The translations under genes were made by a program, and so were the position numbers. 64,000 bases of DNA, taken from contig LADR01000012.1 in the NCBI GenBank assembly GCA_000961655.1, positions 1 to 64,000 on the forward strand. Reading direction: 5' to 3'. The stretch's first letter is position 1; each line of letters begins with the position of its first letter. The DNA comes from Desulfatitalea sp. BRH_c12. GTDB lineage: Bacteria; Desulfobacterota; Desulfobacteria; Desulfobacterales; Desulfosarcinaceae. Shown here in pieces: positions 8,205 to 16,928 of the stretch. Below the pieces are notes generated by a model that was given only the letters and a program-made list of their open reading frames with translations, was not told the DNA's origin and made no database searches.

Positions 8205-10214
8205 ATGATTACTGATCGCGGTGTTTCTTCCGATATTGATAACCAATCGAATATCGGTGCATATGCATGGATAGGGCCGGCACTGATGATCTCGGCCATC
8301 CTGATCGGCCTTATGGCCCGTTTCAAGGGTATTGGGCGATGGCCGTTCGCCTACGACGAATTTCTCATCGCCCAATCCGTCGAGCATATCCTTAAGACCG
8401 GACTGCCCATGTTCGAAAGCGGCGGATATTATACCCGGGGTCTGTTGTATCAGTATCTATCGGCCGGATTGGTATGGTTTTTTGGTAATCCGGAATTCTG
8501 GCTGCGTGCGATACCGGCGGCATTCAACATGATGTCCGTTCCGGCCCTGTATTGGCTGGGAAAGCGTATCGGCGGCAAGGTCGTTGCTTATGCCGCCGTG
8601 ATACTGTGCATGCTGTCGATCTGGGAGATCGAATTTTCGCGCTTCGCCAGAATGTATGCGCTGTTTCAAGCCATTTTCCTGTGGTACCTGGTAGCGTTGT
8701 ATAAAGCGGTGCTCGAAGACGACTCACGAGGTGAAATTTGGATGTATGTGCTTTCAGCAACAGCCATTTTGGCCTTCGAAGGCGCCATCTTCCTGGCGCT
8801 GCTGAATTTTCTGCCGACTGTTTACCGGCGGCGGCTTAATATTTTATCCTACAGCCTGTGGGTTCCGTTGCTCATCGCCATCGGGACTTACCTGTTCATC
8901 ACGGCCGATTTCAGGCGGATGGGCTTGGATAACGCTTTGCCCGATGGCTTCGTAGCGCCCTCCGGCGGCGACACGATCCTGTTTCCGTCGACAATGCTGC
9001 CCATCCTTTTTTCGCATCCGATTTGGACAGTTAGTTTTTTTTTGCTGGCTGCAGTCAATGCATTTCTGGCGTATAGAATTGTATTTTCTGCCGCCACCCC
9101 ATTGGATAAATTTTTCTTTCTAATAATCGTTCTCGCGGCCCTCTTTCACCAGTTCGGTATCGTCGCGGGTATTTCCGTCTTGCTGGTTGCCATCTACCAT
9201 CGACGGCTAAAAGAGAGTTGGCGGGAAAACAGATACAATATCGTCACCGCAGTCGCTTTGTCATTCGCCTTCTGGATAGTAGTCGGCATTGCTGGTGATA
9301 TGTGGCACCAGATAATCCCCGGTATTGAAAACCCGGGCTTGACGAAATATTTTTTGCTTTTATTCAACTACCCCGATGTATATGCCCAAGTTTTTTACCA
9401 ATGGCTGGCCATAATGCCGAAACTTGTTCTGTTCCTCGGTGGAGGCGTAACCATAGCGTTTATAGTCGCAATCTTCAGTTCACAAGAAGACTACAGCGGG
9501 ATTCGTTTTCTGTTGGCCGTATTAGTTGCGATGGTTTTGCTGGTAGGTCTCATTCAAACCCCTTATCACAGCACGCGATATACTTTTTTCATATATCCGG
9601 GGGCGATTATTATCTTTGCGGCATCAGTATCGATAATGATGCGCAGGCGCGTGAAAACTAAAATCGGCTTCGGAATTTTCTTTTCGTTGGCGATTTCTGC
9701 ATACATTCTTCTTGCAGAGGATTACAGGTTCATGCATCTTTATAGGATCGATTCTCCGGAATATAATTTCAGACATAACTTCAGCAAAAGGTTGGAGAGC
9801 CATTACTACTTCCGGATCGATTACCGAACGCCGGCCGATATCATCGACAAAGCGGCGGCTCCAGGTGATCTCGTGGTTTCGCTCTTTACCCCGACAGCCT
9901 ATTATCTGGACCGTCTGGACTACCTCTATTTCAACGATCCCAAGTTGATAATGAACTACTCGGCTTTGAATGGAAAAAAGGAACTTTTCACCCATACCAA
10001 TTTAATTCTCGAAAAAGAGCAGTTATGGGCGCTGATCGAAAACAGCGCTACGCCTATCTGGATTATTTCAGCGTCGGATACCTATCGTCAAAACCCCTAC
10101 ATCGCAGAAATATCGAAGGAAATTGGAAACCGTTACTCCCCCAATATTTTCGGCCGCAGCGTGGATCAAAAAATACTGGTCTATCATATCAGGGATGAGA
10201 AGGGGCGGCCTTAA
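8205..10214 (+). CDS. GT39/ArnT-like integral membrane glycosyltransferase
   Basis: A 669-residue protein with about ten or more membrane segments. The N-terminal loop has the acidic pair in FAYDEFLIAQS and then FSRFARMYALFQ, the pattern of the dolichyl-phosphate-mannose/ArnT-like (GT-C) family, which moves a sugar from a polyprenyl phosphate to a lipid or protein on the outer face of the inner membrane. The last ~150 residues form a soluble domain. ATG at 8205 follows GCGGAGAT. Its natural partner, the GT2 donor enzyme just upstream, is a pseudogene, so either another GT2 supplies the donor or this gene is on its way to being lost. AT content rises in its second half relative to its neighbours. 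Confidence 0.8.
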   Translation: MITDRGVSSDIDNQSNIGAYAWIGPALMISAILIGLMARFKGIGRWPFAYDEFLIAQSVEHILKTGLPMFESGGYYTRGLLYQYLSAGLVWFFGNPEFWLRAIPAAFNMMSVPALYWLGKRIGGKVVAYAAVILCMLSIWEIEFSRFARMYALFQAIFLWYLVALYKAVLEDDSRGEIWMYVLSATAILAFEGAIFLALLNFLPTVYRRRLNILSYSLWVPLLIAIGTYLFITADFRRMGLDNALPDGFVAPSGGDTILFPSTMLPILFSHPIWTVSFFLLAAVNAFLAYRIVFSAATPLDKFFFLIIVLAALFHQFGIVAGISVLLVAIYHRRLKESWRENRYNIVTAVALSFAFWIVVGIAGDMWHQIIPGIENPGLTKYFLLLFNYPDVYAQVFYQWLAIMPKLVLFLGGGVTIAFIVAIFSSQEDYSGIRFLLAVLVAMVLLVGLIQTPYHSTRYTFFIYPGAIIIFAASVSIMMRRRVKTKIGFGIFFSLAISAYILLAEDYRFMHLYRIDSPEYNFRHNFSKRLESHYYFRIDYRTPADIIDKAAAPGDLVVSLFTPTAYYLDRLDYLYFNDPKLIMNYSALNGKKELFTHTNLILEKEQLWALIENSATPIWIISASDTYRQNPYIAEISKEIGNRYSPNIFGRSVDQKILVYHIRDEKGRP

Positions 10215-10282
10215 CTTAGCTCCAGCGGCATCTATTCGGGCTTTTCCTGGCATGCAGGGAAGCTTAAAAGGTTGTTTGTGGA

Positions 10283-10340
10283 GGGTTAAGTTAAAAAGTT
10301 AAGGGCGTCCCCAACTCTCCCAGGGCGTCCCCAACTCTCC
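10283..10340 (+). repeat. Dispersed repeat with GGGCGTCCCCAACT motif, short copy
   Basis: It begins GGGTTAAGTTAAAAAGTTA and then carries two tandem copies of GGGCGTCCCCAACTCTCC. It lacks the ~80-bp left part present in the copies at 7394 and 11464. It lies between the GT39 gene and the convergent rsgA. Confidence 0.75.
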
Positions 10341-10377
10341 TGGCAATGGATGGCATAGAATTTTTTCACAGCCTCTT

Positions 10378-11439
10378 TCAGCCCTTCATTTGCTTCTTTA
10401 CGGATTTGACGAAGCGTCCGAATGCCTTGTCTTTTTTCCGTTTGTCTACGTACGATAAGTCGTGGTACTCCGATTCCTTTTTGAGCTTCATATAGCTGGA
10501 ATAACGATCTTCAGTCAACACCCCGCTGATGACAGCGGCCCGGACTGCACAGCCGGGTTCCTGGGTGTGGCCGCAATTTTGATAGCGGCAATTCAGTGTA
10601 AGCCGCACGATCTCTTGAAAGCTTTGATCGACCTCTTCGCCCACACCGAGAAGGCCCAGTTCTCGCATGCCAGGCGTATCGATCAACATGGCGCCTTGCT
10701 CAAGAAAAATAAGCTGGCGCCGCGAAGTTGTATGGGTACCTTCGCCCGTGCCACTCACGGCCTTTGTGCCAAAAGCGTTTTGCCCGATAAGGCGGTTGAT
10801 CAGTGTTGTCTTGCCAACCCCCGACGAACCGACAAGGCAATAGGTTTTCCCCGAGACTAACATCTGTTGGAATTCGTCAAACCCGATGCCCGTGATGTTG
10901 CTAAGGGCAATGATCCTGGCGGAAATGACGCTCGATCGAATGGCAGCAATCTTCTGCACCAGTTCTTCGGGGGTTATCAAATCCGACTTGGTAAGAAGAA
11001 CAACCGGTTCAACACCCCCGTCGGCTGCCATAACAAGGTAACGATCCAGCCTCCGCACATTGAAGTCAAAGTGGCACGATTGGACAATAAAAGCGACGTC
11101 AATGTTGGCCGCTATCATCTGGAAGTCCACCTTTTCACCAGCAGATTTGCGGCGCAGAAAAGTCTTTCTCGGAAACAATTCATGGATAATTGCGGCAGTA
11201 TCGTTGCTGTGATATTGCACGGTGACCCAATCGCCGACGCATGGCAGGTCAACCGATGATTCTGCCTGAAAATAAAACTTCCCAGCGAGTTCAGCCGGGA
11301 TTTCTTTGCTTTGATTTTTGATGAGGTATGCACCGCGGTCAACTGCCGATATTCGCGCAAAGTCCCGGCCCTCTAAACGCAAATCATTAACATGCGCTTG
11401 AAACCATTGGTCGAAACCTATATCTCGTAATTTCATCAT
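10378..11439 (-). CDS. rsgA: Ribosome small-subunit-dependent GTPase A
   Basis: A 353-residue protein with the circularly permuted GTPase order typical of RsgA: G4 (LLTKSDLI) comes before the P-loop GSSGVGKTTLIN and the G3 motif DTPGMREL. The N-terminal ~100 residues match the OB-fold position. The C-terminal Cys/His cluster (CRYQNCGHTQEPGC) is the zinc site. RsgA helps mature the 30S subunit. The start MMKLRDIGF fits the family. It sits alone between copies of a dispersed repeat. Confidence 0.95.
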   Translation of the reverse strand: MMKLRDIGFDQWFQAHVNDLRLEGRDFARISAVDRGAYLIKNQSKEIPAELAGKFYFQAESSVDLPCVGDWVTVQYHSNDTAAIIHELFPRKTFLRRKSAGEKVDFQMIAANIDVAFIVQSCHFDFNVRRLDRYLVMAADGGVEPVVLLTKSDLITPEELVQKIAAIRSSVISARIIALSNITGIGFDEFQQMLVSGKTYCLVGSSGVGKTTLINRLIGQNAFGTKAVSGTGEGTHTTSRRQLIFLEQGAMLIDTPGMRELGLLGVGEEVDQSFQEIVRLTLNCRYQNCGHTQEPGCAVRAAVISGVLTEDRYSSYMKLKKESEYHDLSYVDKRKKDKAFGRFVKSVKKQMKG

Positions 11440-11463
11440 ATATAGTCACTGAAAATAGTCCTC

Positions 11464-11607
11464 AAACATTCCGGCTGTGCAGCGCCGGCTAATAGTGTTC
11501 GCGGACATTTATCTGTATCGTGCCCGGCGTCCGTCACGAGTCATTGTAAGTACAAGTTAATAAGTTAAGGGCGTCCCCAACTCTCCCAGGGCGTCCCCAA
11601 CTCTCCC
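11464..11607 (+). repeat. Dispersed repeat with GGGCGTCCCCAACT motif, copy 2
   Basis: This copy is in the same orientation as 7394-7527 and shares the order ACATTCCGGCTG, CAGCGCCGG, ATCTG..TCGTGCCCGGCGTCC, AAGTTAATAAGTTAAGGGCG, then two tandem GGGCGTCCCCAACTCTCC. Together the two copies bracket the glycosyltransferase and rsgA block as direct repeats. Confidence 0.75.
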
Positions 11608-11642
11608 CCAAGTGAATTGTTGGCAGTTTTTTCCTTTTTTTC

Positions 11643-11933
11643 TCAGAATGGAAGCACTCCATCTTCATCAAGCGCATGTTTCTCTACGCACGTGTCGGAG
11701 CCCTCCTTCATTTCTTGTGGCCCGGTGATATATTCCCACATCTCATTTTTATGGAGCCAAATCGGATCGGCATTCCGCCGAGTGAACTCATCCACATCCA
11801 AGCCATTGATTTTAGGTGCGCGCCTCACCCGTTTCTGTTTGCCATTGATGAAAATGATCTCGAATTCCTCGCGCCTCCGATCCTTCTCCCTTTTCTCCGC
11901 TTTAGTAAGCTTTCTCTTTTTCTTTTTACTCAT
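11643..11933 (-). CDS. Small Lys/Arg-rich protein of unknown function
   Basis: A 96-residue reading frame with a strongly basic start (MSKKKKRKLTKAEKREK) and a mixed C-terminal half containing RRNADPIWLHKNEMWEYI. The composition looks like a real cytosolic nucleic-acid-binding-type protein rather than a shadow, but no family is recognised and the ribosome site is poor. It lies upstream of rsgA on the same strand with a dispersed repeat between them. Confidence 0.5.
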   Translation of the reverse strand: MSKKKKRKLTKAEKREKDRRREEFEIIFINGKQKRVRRAPKINGLDVDEFTRRNADPIWLHKNEMWEYITGPQEMKEGSDTCVEKHALDEDGVLPF

Positions 11934-12477
11934 AGGTTTTAGCCAATATTCCTGCCGACATAGTTTAGACTGCCCAACAGCCTCATTATTTTACGGCTGT
12001 TTTGCACCCGAAATCGATTTAGACGTCTGTTTAGCCGTCTAATACCGGCCGTCGACCTTATTATACGATTAAGCAGCCATCTAAATCTGGAGCACATAGC
12101 AAAGAAGGAAGGGATTCATGGAAGGAATCCCGCCCTTCTCAAACCTGGTACTGCCTGCACTGGAACAGTTGTTGCGGGAACTGCCGGTAAGTTAGTCGGA
12201 AACCCTCCCTTATGTCAATGTTTGGTTCTTTTTTATTGCCTTGAAATGGGCGGGATTCAGGCGGTGGCCAGGTGATGACCGTTTTCGACCACGGCGTTCT
12301 GTCAGGTGCGCAGGGTGAGCATTGGTTGCCAGATGCCCGATTGGCAATACCCCAAAAGTGGGTAAATACCCCATTGACGCCTACCCCCAAATGGCGCGAT
12401 TAAAGGATCGTAGCGTCTTGCCATATGCCCCTCCTGCCGAGGGGATGGATGGATAACCCCCATGAGAGGAGCCGAAA
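11934..12477. other. 544-bp intergenic region with one possible micro-ORF
   Basis: No standard gene is seen. A 25-codon frame at 12118-12195 (+) starts MEGIPPFSNLVLPALEQ behind GAAGGAAGGG with good spacing and could be a micro-protein or the remnant of a longer gene. The segment near 12000-12080 has several related TTTAGACGTCT-like words. The promoter of the gene at 12478 should lie here. Confidence 0.3.
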
Positions 12478-12693
12478 ATGCCACAAATTTCTTCCACCCC
12501 GCAACATTGTCCGGGATTCGATCAGTTCAAAAACCTGAAATCCTTCATCTGCCGCTGCAATGAATGTGGAGAGGCCAAGGAGATTTTTTCGGACGAATTT
12601 AATCGCGAGCACAAGTGCGGCAAGTGCGGTGCAAAAATAGATTTTTCGCAATGTACTCTTGACGGGCAGGCTGGTGCCTCGGATCCGCGTTAG
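12478..12693 (+). CDS. Small zinc-ribbon protein
   Basis: A 71-residue protein with two Cys pairs, CRCNEC and CGKCGAK, separated by ~18 residues, which should bind one zinc. GAGGAG precedes the ATG at a normal distance. No wider family is recognised. It may be a regulator or an adaptor for a larger complex; the neighbours give no hint. Confidence 0.65.
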   Translation: MPQISSTPQHCPGFDQFKNLKSFICRCNECGEAKEIFSDEFNREHKCGKCGAKIDFSQCTLDGQAGASDPR

Positions 12694-12966
12694 CGCCCCG
12701 TTTCCTTTCACTGTCAAACCACGCGACGTGCGCTTGGTGTTGCGGAGGTGCCGCTCGCATCTCCGTTGCGGCCCACGTATGCATACCCATCCGTCGGCAT
12801 GCCCCTGCGATACGGGCCGGTATCCGGGGGCACGCTGCCGATCCCACCAGTGATCGTGCGCGCATATCCTTCTATAGGCCTCAAGCGCCACACATCTTAC
12901 TGAAAAATTTGGATATGCAGTTCGCTCCAGCTAAATTGGCGAAGTGGCGGGATTGGCACGGAGGAG

Positions 12967-13142
12967 GTGATCCGGGTGGGTGGTCCGCGCCGCGTCAGCC
13001 ATGAGATTTAGTGAGGCATAAGGTGTGCGCAGGACAGGGGGCCGCGCTGTTTGAGCGAAGCGAGTTTGCGGCCCGTCCGGAGCATACCTTATTGCCTCAC
13101 TTGATCGAATGGATGGTGGCGCGAACCACCCACCCGGATCAC
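12967..13142. repeat. Long palindromic element, copy A
   Basis: A 176-bp imperfect palindrome. The outer arms GTGATCCGGGTGGGTGGT and ACCACCCACCCGGATCAC pair almost perfectly, and the internal parts (AGGTGTGCG, GCGGCCC, CCTCAC) also pair. A related copy lies at 24084-24265 in opposite orientation, with homology reaching into the flank (GGGATTGGCACG). No ORF is present. It lies between convergent genes. It may be a MITE or a large structured repeat. Confidence 0.75.
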
Positions 13143-13230
13143 CGGGGCTTTGGCTTTTTTTACGTCACCCCACGCCCGTATCTCACCTGACCGAAGTGGA
13201 CGACCAGATTCCTGAAATAAGCCGGACCGT

Positions 13231-13875
13231 TCATCCCTTCAGGGCGGCGCCCTCGTATATATGAACGCCGGGTAGGTCGGTGCCCAGGAGAGCGATCGCC
13301 TTGCGGGCTACCGTGCGCGCCTGAACCGGCCGATACTTTGCGGGAATCAAGGGGCTGAGCGGCTTCATGAAGACACTGCCCACCACTTCGCCCATCCTGA
13401 ATTCGTCGCGTTTGCCCAACAGGAAGGAGGGCCTGAGGATATGGATGCTGTCAAAAGGAAGTTTGCGGATTTCAGATTCGAGTTCCCCTTTGACCTGGTT
13501 GTAGAAAATTATGGAATGGGGGTCCGACCCGATCGCGGAGATCAAGATGAACTTTCGACATTGATTGGCCAGGGCGATTTTGGCGATACGCAGAGGAAGT
13601 TCAAGGTCGACATGGCGGAATTTTTCTTTGGAACCCGCTTTTTTCATGGTCGTGCCCAGGGCGCAAAAGGTCGCGGTGGCGGCCAGTTCGTGTTGGTAGG
13701 TCTCTAATCGGTCGAAGTCGATGATGCGTTGCGCGATGTTGGCGGCATCCCGGACCGAAGCCATCTCCCTTCGGGCTAGCGCGATGACGCTCGGATAGGC
13801 GGCATTGTTCTTGATCATCTCCAGAAACAGTCCGCCGATCAATCCTGTTGATCCCACAACCAAGACATCTTTCAT
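13231..13875 (-). CDS. NAD(P)-binding atypical SDR (TIP30/HTATIP2-like)
   Basis: A 214-residue protein starting MKDVLVVGSTGLIGG, a dinucleotide-binding loop of the atypical short-chain dehydrogenase type, followed by TFCALGTTMKKAGS, KFILISAIGSD and YNQVKGELE. That is the YxxxK motif with an upstream serine. ATG at 13875 is chosen because a perfect AGGAGGTGATCC lies seven bases upstream; a longer frame to 13929 has no such site. The substrate is unknown. Relatives are annotated as oxidoreductases or semialdehyde-dehydrogenase-like proteins. Confidence 0.82.
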   Translation of the reverse strand: MKDVLVVGSTGLIGGLFLEMIKNNAAYPSVIALARREMASVRDAANIAQRIIDFDRLETYQHELAATATFCALGTTMKKAGSKEKFRHVDLELPLRIAKIALANQCRKFILISAIGSDPHSIIFYNQVKGELESEIRKLPFDSIHILRPSFLLGKRDEFRMGEVVGSVFMKPLSPLIPAKYRPVQARTVARKAIALLGTDLPGVHIYEGAALKG

Positions 13876-14025
13876 GATTGGATCACCTCCTCTTGGGCAT
13901 GGCCTGTTGCGAAGGCACGTTGCCTTCATTGGGCAGGGACTATCCGGTGCCAGCCCGGCCGCGTTTCATTGAAATATAATCACAAATCGGGATCTGACGT
14001 CAGCACACCCCACGATCCAGGCTTT

Positions 14026-15954
14026 TCATGCGGGCGGGGTCTGGATGGGCGGTAAAAGGAGTACGATGGTGCAGCCGTCTGCGGGATTGTTGGCGGCCTG
14101 CACGCGGCCGCCCATGGCCGTGATGAATTTTTTGACCAGGGCCAGGCCCAGGCCGGTGCCGCCGGCGTTGCGGGTCGACGCGTTGTCGGCGCGGTAAAAA
14201 TCGTCGAAAATCTTTTTGAGGGATTGGCGCGGAATGCCCGGTCCGGTGTCTGCAACGGCCAGCCGTATCCAGCCCGGCACCGGGCGGGCCTCGATGGTGA
14301 TCTGCTTGAGCGGGGCGTTGCGCCCGAATTTGATGCTGTTTTCAATGAGGTTGAGCAGGATCTGGATCAGCACTTCGCGGTCGTATACAAAGGCGGGCAG
14401 GGCCGTCGCTTCGATGCGTAGCGTAAATCCTTCCTGCGCCATTTTGGGTCCCATCACAGTCTGGACTTCGTCCAGGACATCGGTCAGGTCGCCGGTTTGC
14501 CATTCGAAGCGCCGTCGGCGTTTTTCCAGCCGGGACAGTTCCAGCACGTTGTCGATCAGCCGGCTCAGGCGGGCGCTTTCCGAGCCGAGGATGCGCAGGT
14601 AGTCCTGTTCGCGCTCGGGGGTTGCGGCAATCCCGTTTTCGAGCATTTCGATGTACATGCGGATGTTGGTCAGGGGGGTTTTGAGTTCGTGGGTGACCGA
14701 GGAGACAAATTGCGCGCGACGTTCGGACATATCCACCACCGTACGGGCGCTTTGATAGATGGCCAGCAAACCGATCAGCAACACGGCGCCGAGCGCCGCC
14801 ACGGCGAGCATGAGGGGGCGCCGCGCAGGTGATGGGGGCACGGACGCTGCGCTTAAGCTGGCCGAGAGATAACCGTAGGGGGTCGCGAATTTCCGTTCGG
14901 CGCTGAATGCGGGCGCCGGATCGGCAGCGGCGCCGGTTTGGACGACCGCGTGCCGGTGGCCGTTCTCGATGACCGCAAGGTTCAAATGCGCAAAACCGGA
15001 CAGGGGCTGGCCTTCAAAATGGGCGGCGGCCAGATGGCGTAAAAACGGGCCGGTCAGGAGTACGAACCCCTGGCGATAGATCTGGTTGTTCATGGCAATG
15101 CGCCGAAAGATGAAGACCTGTTCGCGATCGATGAGCACCGCTTGGAAGGGGGCCACTTCGACTTGCAGCAGGGTCTGCGCCGGCGCTTCGGCCATTAAAG
15201 CCCCGTCGGGGGCGGCGCGCTCTTCTCGGGGGCGTGCCGCGGGCGCGGCCGCGGATGCCCTTTTTTGCCGGTCGGGCGCGGCGTCTACCTGCGCGGCCGG
15301 TGCGGGGACATTCTGCTCGGCTTGCGGGGCGATGTTGAGTGCCTGGTGGGGTGTAATGGCTTCCAGGCGCCGCTCTTTCTGACCCAGGTAGGTTTTGGCG
15401 GTTTGGGTCGCGGGGCGCGAAAGAAAACGGTCGGAGAAGTCGGCCGATGTCCTTTGCTTGCTTTTTGGCGCAACTGCCGATTTCTTCTCCTTCACCGCAG
15501 CGTCCGGTGCACCCGCAGCAATGCTCTTGGCGACATGGTACTTTTGAGTGTTGAAGAGGTTGTTGACCTGCTGCAGCCGCGCTACCAATGGGCGGTGCTC
15601 GGCCGACACGTGGTTCAGGTCGGCCGCCAGCGGCGTCTGGAAAGAGCCATCCGGATTATTTTGCAGGTATCCCAGGATGAAATCGAGCTGGGGCGGCTCG
15701 GCCAGCGGGGAGCGGCGCGGCGCGCTGCCCGATATCAGCATGGTGTGGTGATACTCGTCGACGGCGCGATTTTCTTCCTGCTGCACCCACTGGGCCAACT
15801 CCTGTTCCATTTGGTCGAACAGGGCTTCAGCGAAGAAACTCAACTGCGCTTTTTCCTCGCGCGAAAGGCTCTCGGCCGTGCGCAGGATCACGTATGCCAA
15901 CGGGATTGAAATGGCCAGGCAGAAGATCACGATATAGCGTTTGAGCCGCTTCAT
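14026..15954 (-). CDS. Membrane sensor histidine kinase
   Basis: A 642-residue kinase with one membrane segment at residues ~7-24, a ~355-residue periplasmic part and a second segment at ~381-400. The periplasmic part contains a low-complexity Ala/Pro-rich stretch at ~205-260. The H-box THELKTPLTN (His422) follows directly after a short linker without a full HAMP domain. The N-box LIENSIKFGR, G1 VADTGPGIP and G2 GGTGLGLALV are intact, so it should be active. Its ATG overlaps the stop of the response regulator gene by 4 bp (ATGA), so the two are translationally coupled. The signal sensed is unknown. Confidence 0.93.
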   Translation of the reverse strand: MKRLKRYIVIFCLAISIPLAYVILRTAESLSREEKAQLSFFAEALFDQMEQELAQWVQQEENRAVDEYHHTMLISGSAPRRSPLAEPPQLDFILGYLQNNPDGSFQTPLAADLNHVSAEHRPLVARLQQVNNLFNTQKYHVAKSIAAGAPDAAVKEKKSAVAPKSKQRTSADFSDRFLSRPATQTAKTYLGQKERRLEAITPHQALNIAPQAEQNVPAPAAQVDAAPDRQKRASAAAPAARPREERAAPDGALMAEAPAQTLLQVEVAPFQAVLIDREQVFIFRRIAMNNQIYRQGFVLLTGPFLRHLAAAHFEGQPLSGFAHLNLAVIENGHRHAVVQTGAAADPAPAFSAERKFATPYGYLSASLSAASVPPSPARRPLMLAVAALGAVLLIGLLAIYQSARTVVDMSERRAQFVSSVTHELKTPLTNIRMYIEMLENGIAATPEREQDYLRILGSESARLSRLIDNVLELSRLEKRRRRFEWQTGDLTDVLDEVQTVMGPKMAQEGFTLRIEATALPAFVYDREVLIQILLNLIENSIKFGRNAPLKQITIEARPVPGWIRLAVADTGPGIPRQSLKKIFDDFYRADNASTRNAGGTGLGLALVKKFITAMGGRVQAANNPADGCTIVLLLPPIQTPPA

Positions 15955-16649
15955 GCCAAACCCGCCAGGCGGTAGCCTTCGCCGCGCACGGTTTCGATCA
16001 TCTCCGCATCGGGGTTCAGGGTCGTGATTTTCTTGCGCAGCTTAAGCATGTGGATGTCCACGGTGCGGGTTTCGATGTCCGCGTCCACATAATGCCAGAC
16101 CTGCATCAGCAGTTCTTTTTTGGAAACGATGCGATGCTGGTTTTGAAAAAGGTAGACGACAATATCCATTTCACGGCGGGTCAGGTCCTGCACGCGGTCC
16201 GCGCACGCCGCGCGCAGGTTGAGTCCGTCGAAGTGGATGGCGCCCCATTCGACGGTGACATCGCCGCACGCCTTGCCGCTGCGCCGCAGCAGGGCCTCCA
16301 GGCGAACCATTAACTCGCGTAATGAGAAGGGCTTGGGAACGTAATCGTCGGCACCGCACTTGAACCCGTTGACCACGTCGTCTTCGGAGCCCTTGGCCGT
16401 GATCATGATGATGGGCTGGGTGGGGCGCTTGGCGCGTACCTGGCGGCAGATCGTAAACCCATCCATGCCCGGCAGCATCACATCCAGCAGCACCAGGTCG
16501 TACTGCCCCTGCAAGGCCGCGGCGCAGCCGAGTGCGCCGTCTGCTTCGCCGTGGGCGGCATAGCCGTGAAATACCAGGACATCCAAAAGTCCGTTCAGGA
16601 TGGCCGGGTCATCTTCGACGACCAGGATATGTGCTTTGGGTGGTTTCAT
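15951..16649 (-). CDS. OmpR/PhoB-family response regulator
   Basis: A 232-residue regulator with a receiver domain (acidic pair at 13-14, phosphoacceptor Asp56 in LVLLDVMLPG, Lys in VPKPF) and a C-terminal winged helix (LTRREMDIVVYLF, DIHMLKLRKKI, RGEGYRL). The start MKPPKAHILVVEDD at 16649 fits the family; the longer frame to 16811 adds an implausible 54-residue leader. It is the first gene of the pair with the histidine kinase and is divergent from the secreted vWA gene, a plausible target. Confidence 0.93.
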   Translation of the reverse strand: MKPPKAHILVVEDDPAILNGLLDVLVFHGYAAHGEADGALGCAAALQGQYDLVLLDVMLPGMDGFTICRQVRAKRPTQPIIMITAKGSEDDVVNGFKCGADDYVPKPFSLRELMVRLEALLRRSGKACGDVTVEWGAIHFDGLNLRAACADRVQDLTRREMDIVVYLFQNQHRIVSKKELLMQVWHYVDADIETRTVDIHMLKLRKKITTLNPDAEMIETVRGEGYRLAGLA

Positions 16650-16928
16650 AACGGCTTCGCAGCCGGCTGCGCCGGAGGGGCAAGCGGAAAGACGAAAGTG
16701 GAAAGAGTCGGTAGGCAGTCGATTGGGTGCGGCATGGCTTTCTCCGTGGTCTCGTTGGCAAGTGCGTATGATGCTATGGTCATATCCGAGTTCGCATGTT
16801 CTGCAAAGCAAAAGTTTTGTAAAAATTACTGCCTAACCTTTTGCATTTCTTTGAATTGTCTTTTCATCCGCAAAGCATAGAATCGCGTTCAAATGACCTG
16901 AAGAAAACCTCAACACAGGAGAACGAGC
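16650..16928. promoter_or_regulatory. Divergent promoter region between response regulator and vWA gene
   Basis: This 279-bp region separates two divergent units. An AT-richer part (16790-16890) precedes the vWA gene. No direct-repeat OmpR-type operator could be defined by eye. Placement suggests shared control of both transcripts. Confidence 0.4.

Noticed and set aside
7888-8208. A 106-residue forward gene before the GT39 gene
   Set aside because: Only its first part matches GT2; the rest is out of frame with the family and the true frame continues in other phases, so it is part of the pseudogene.
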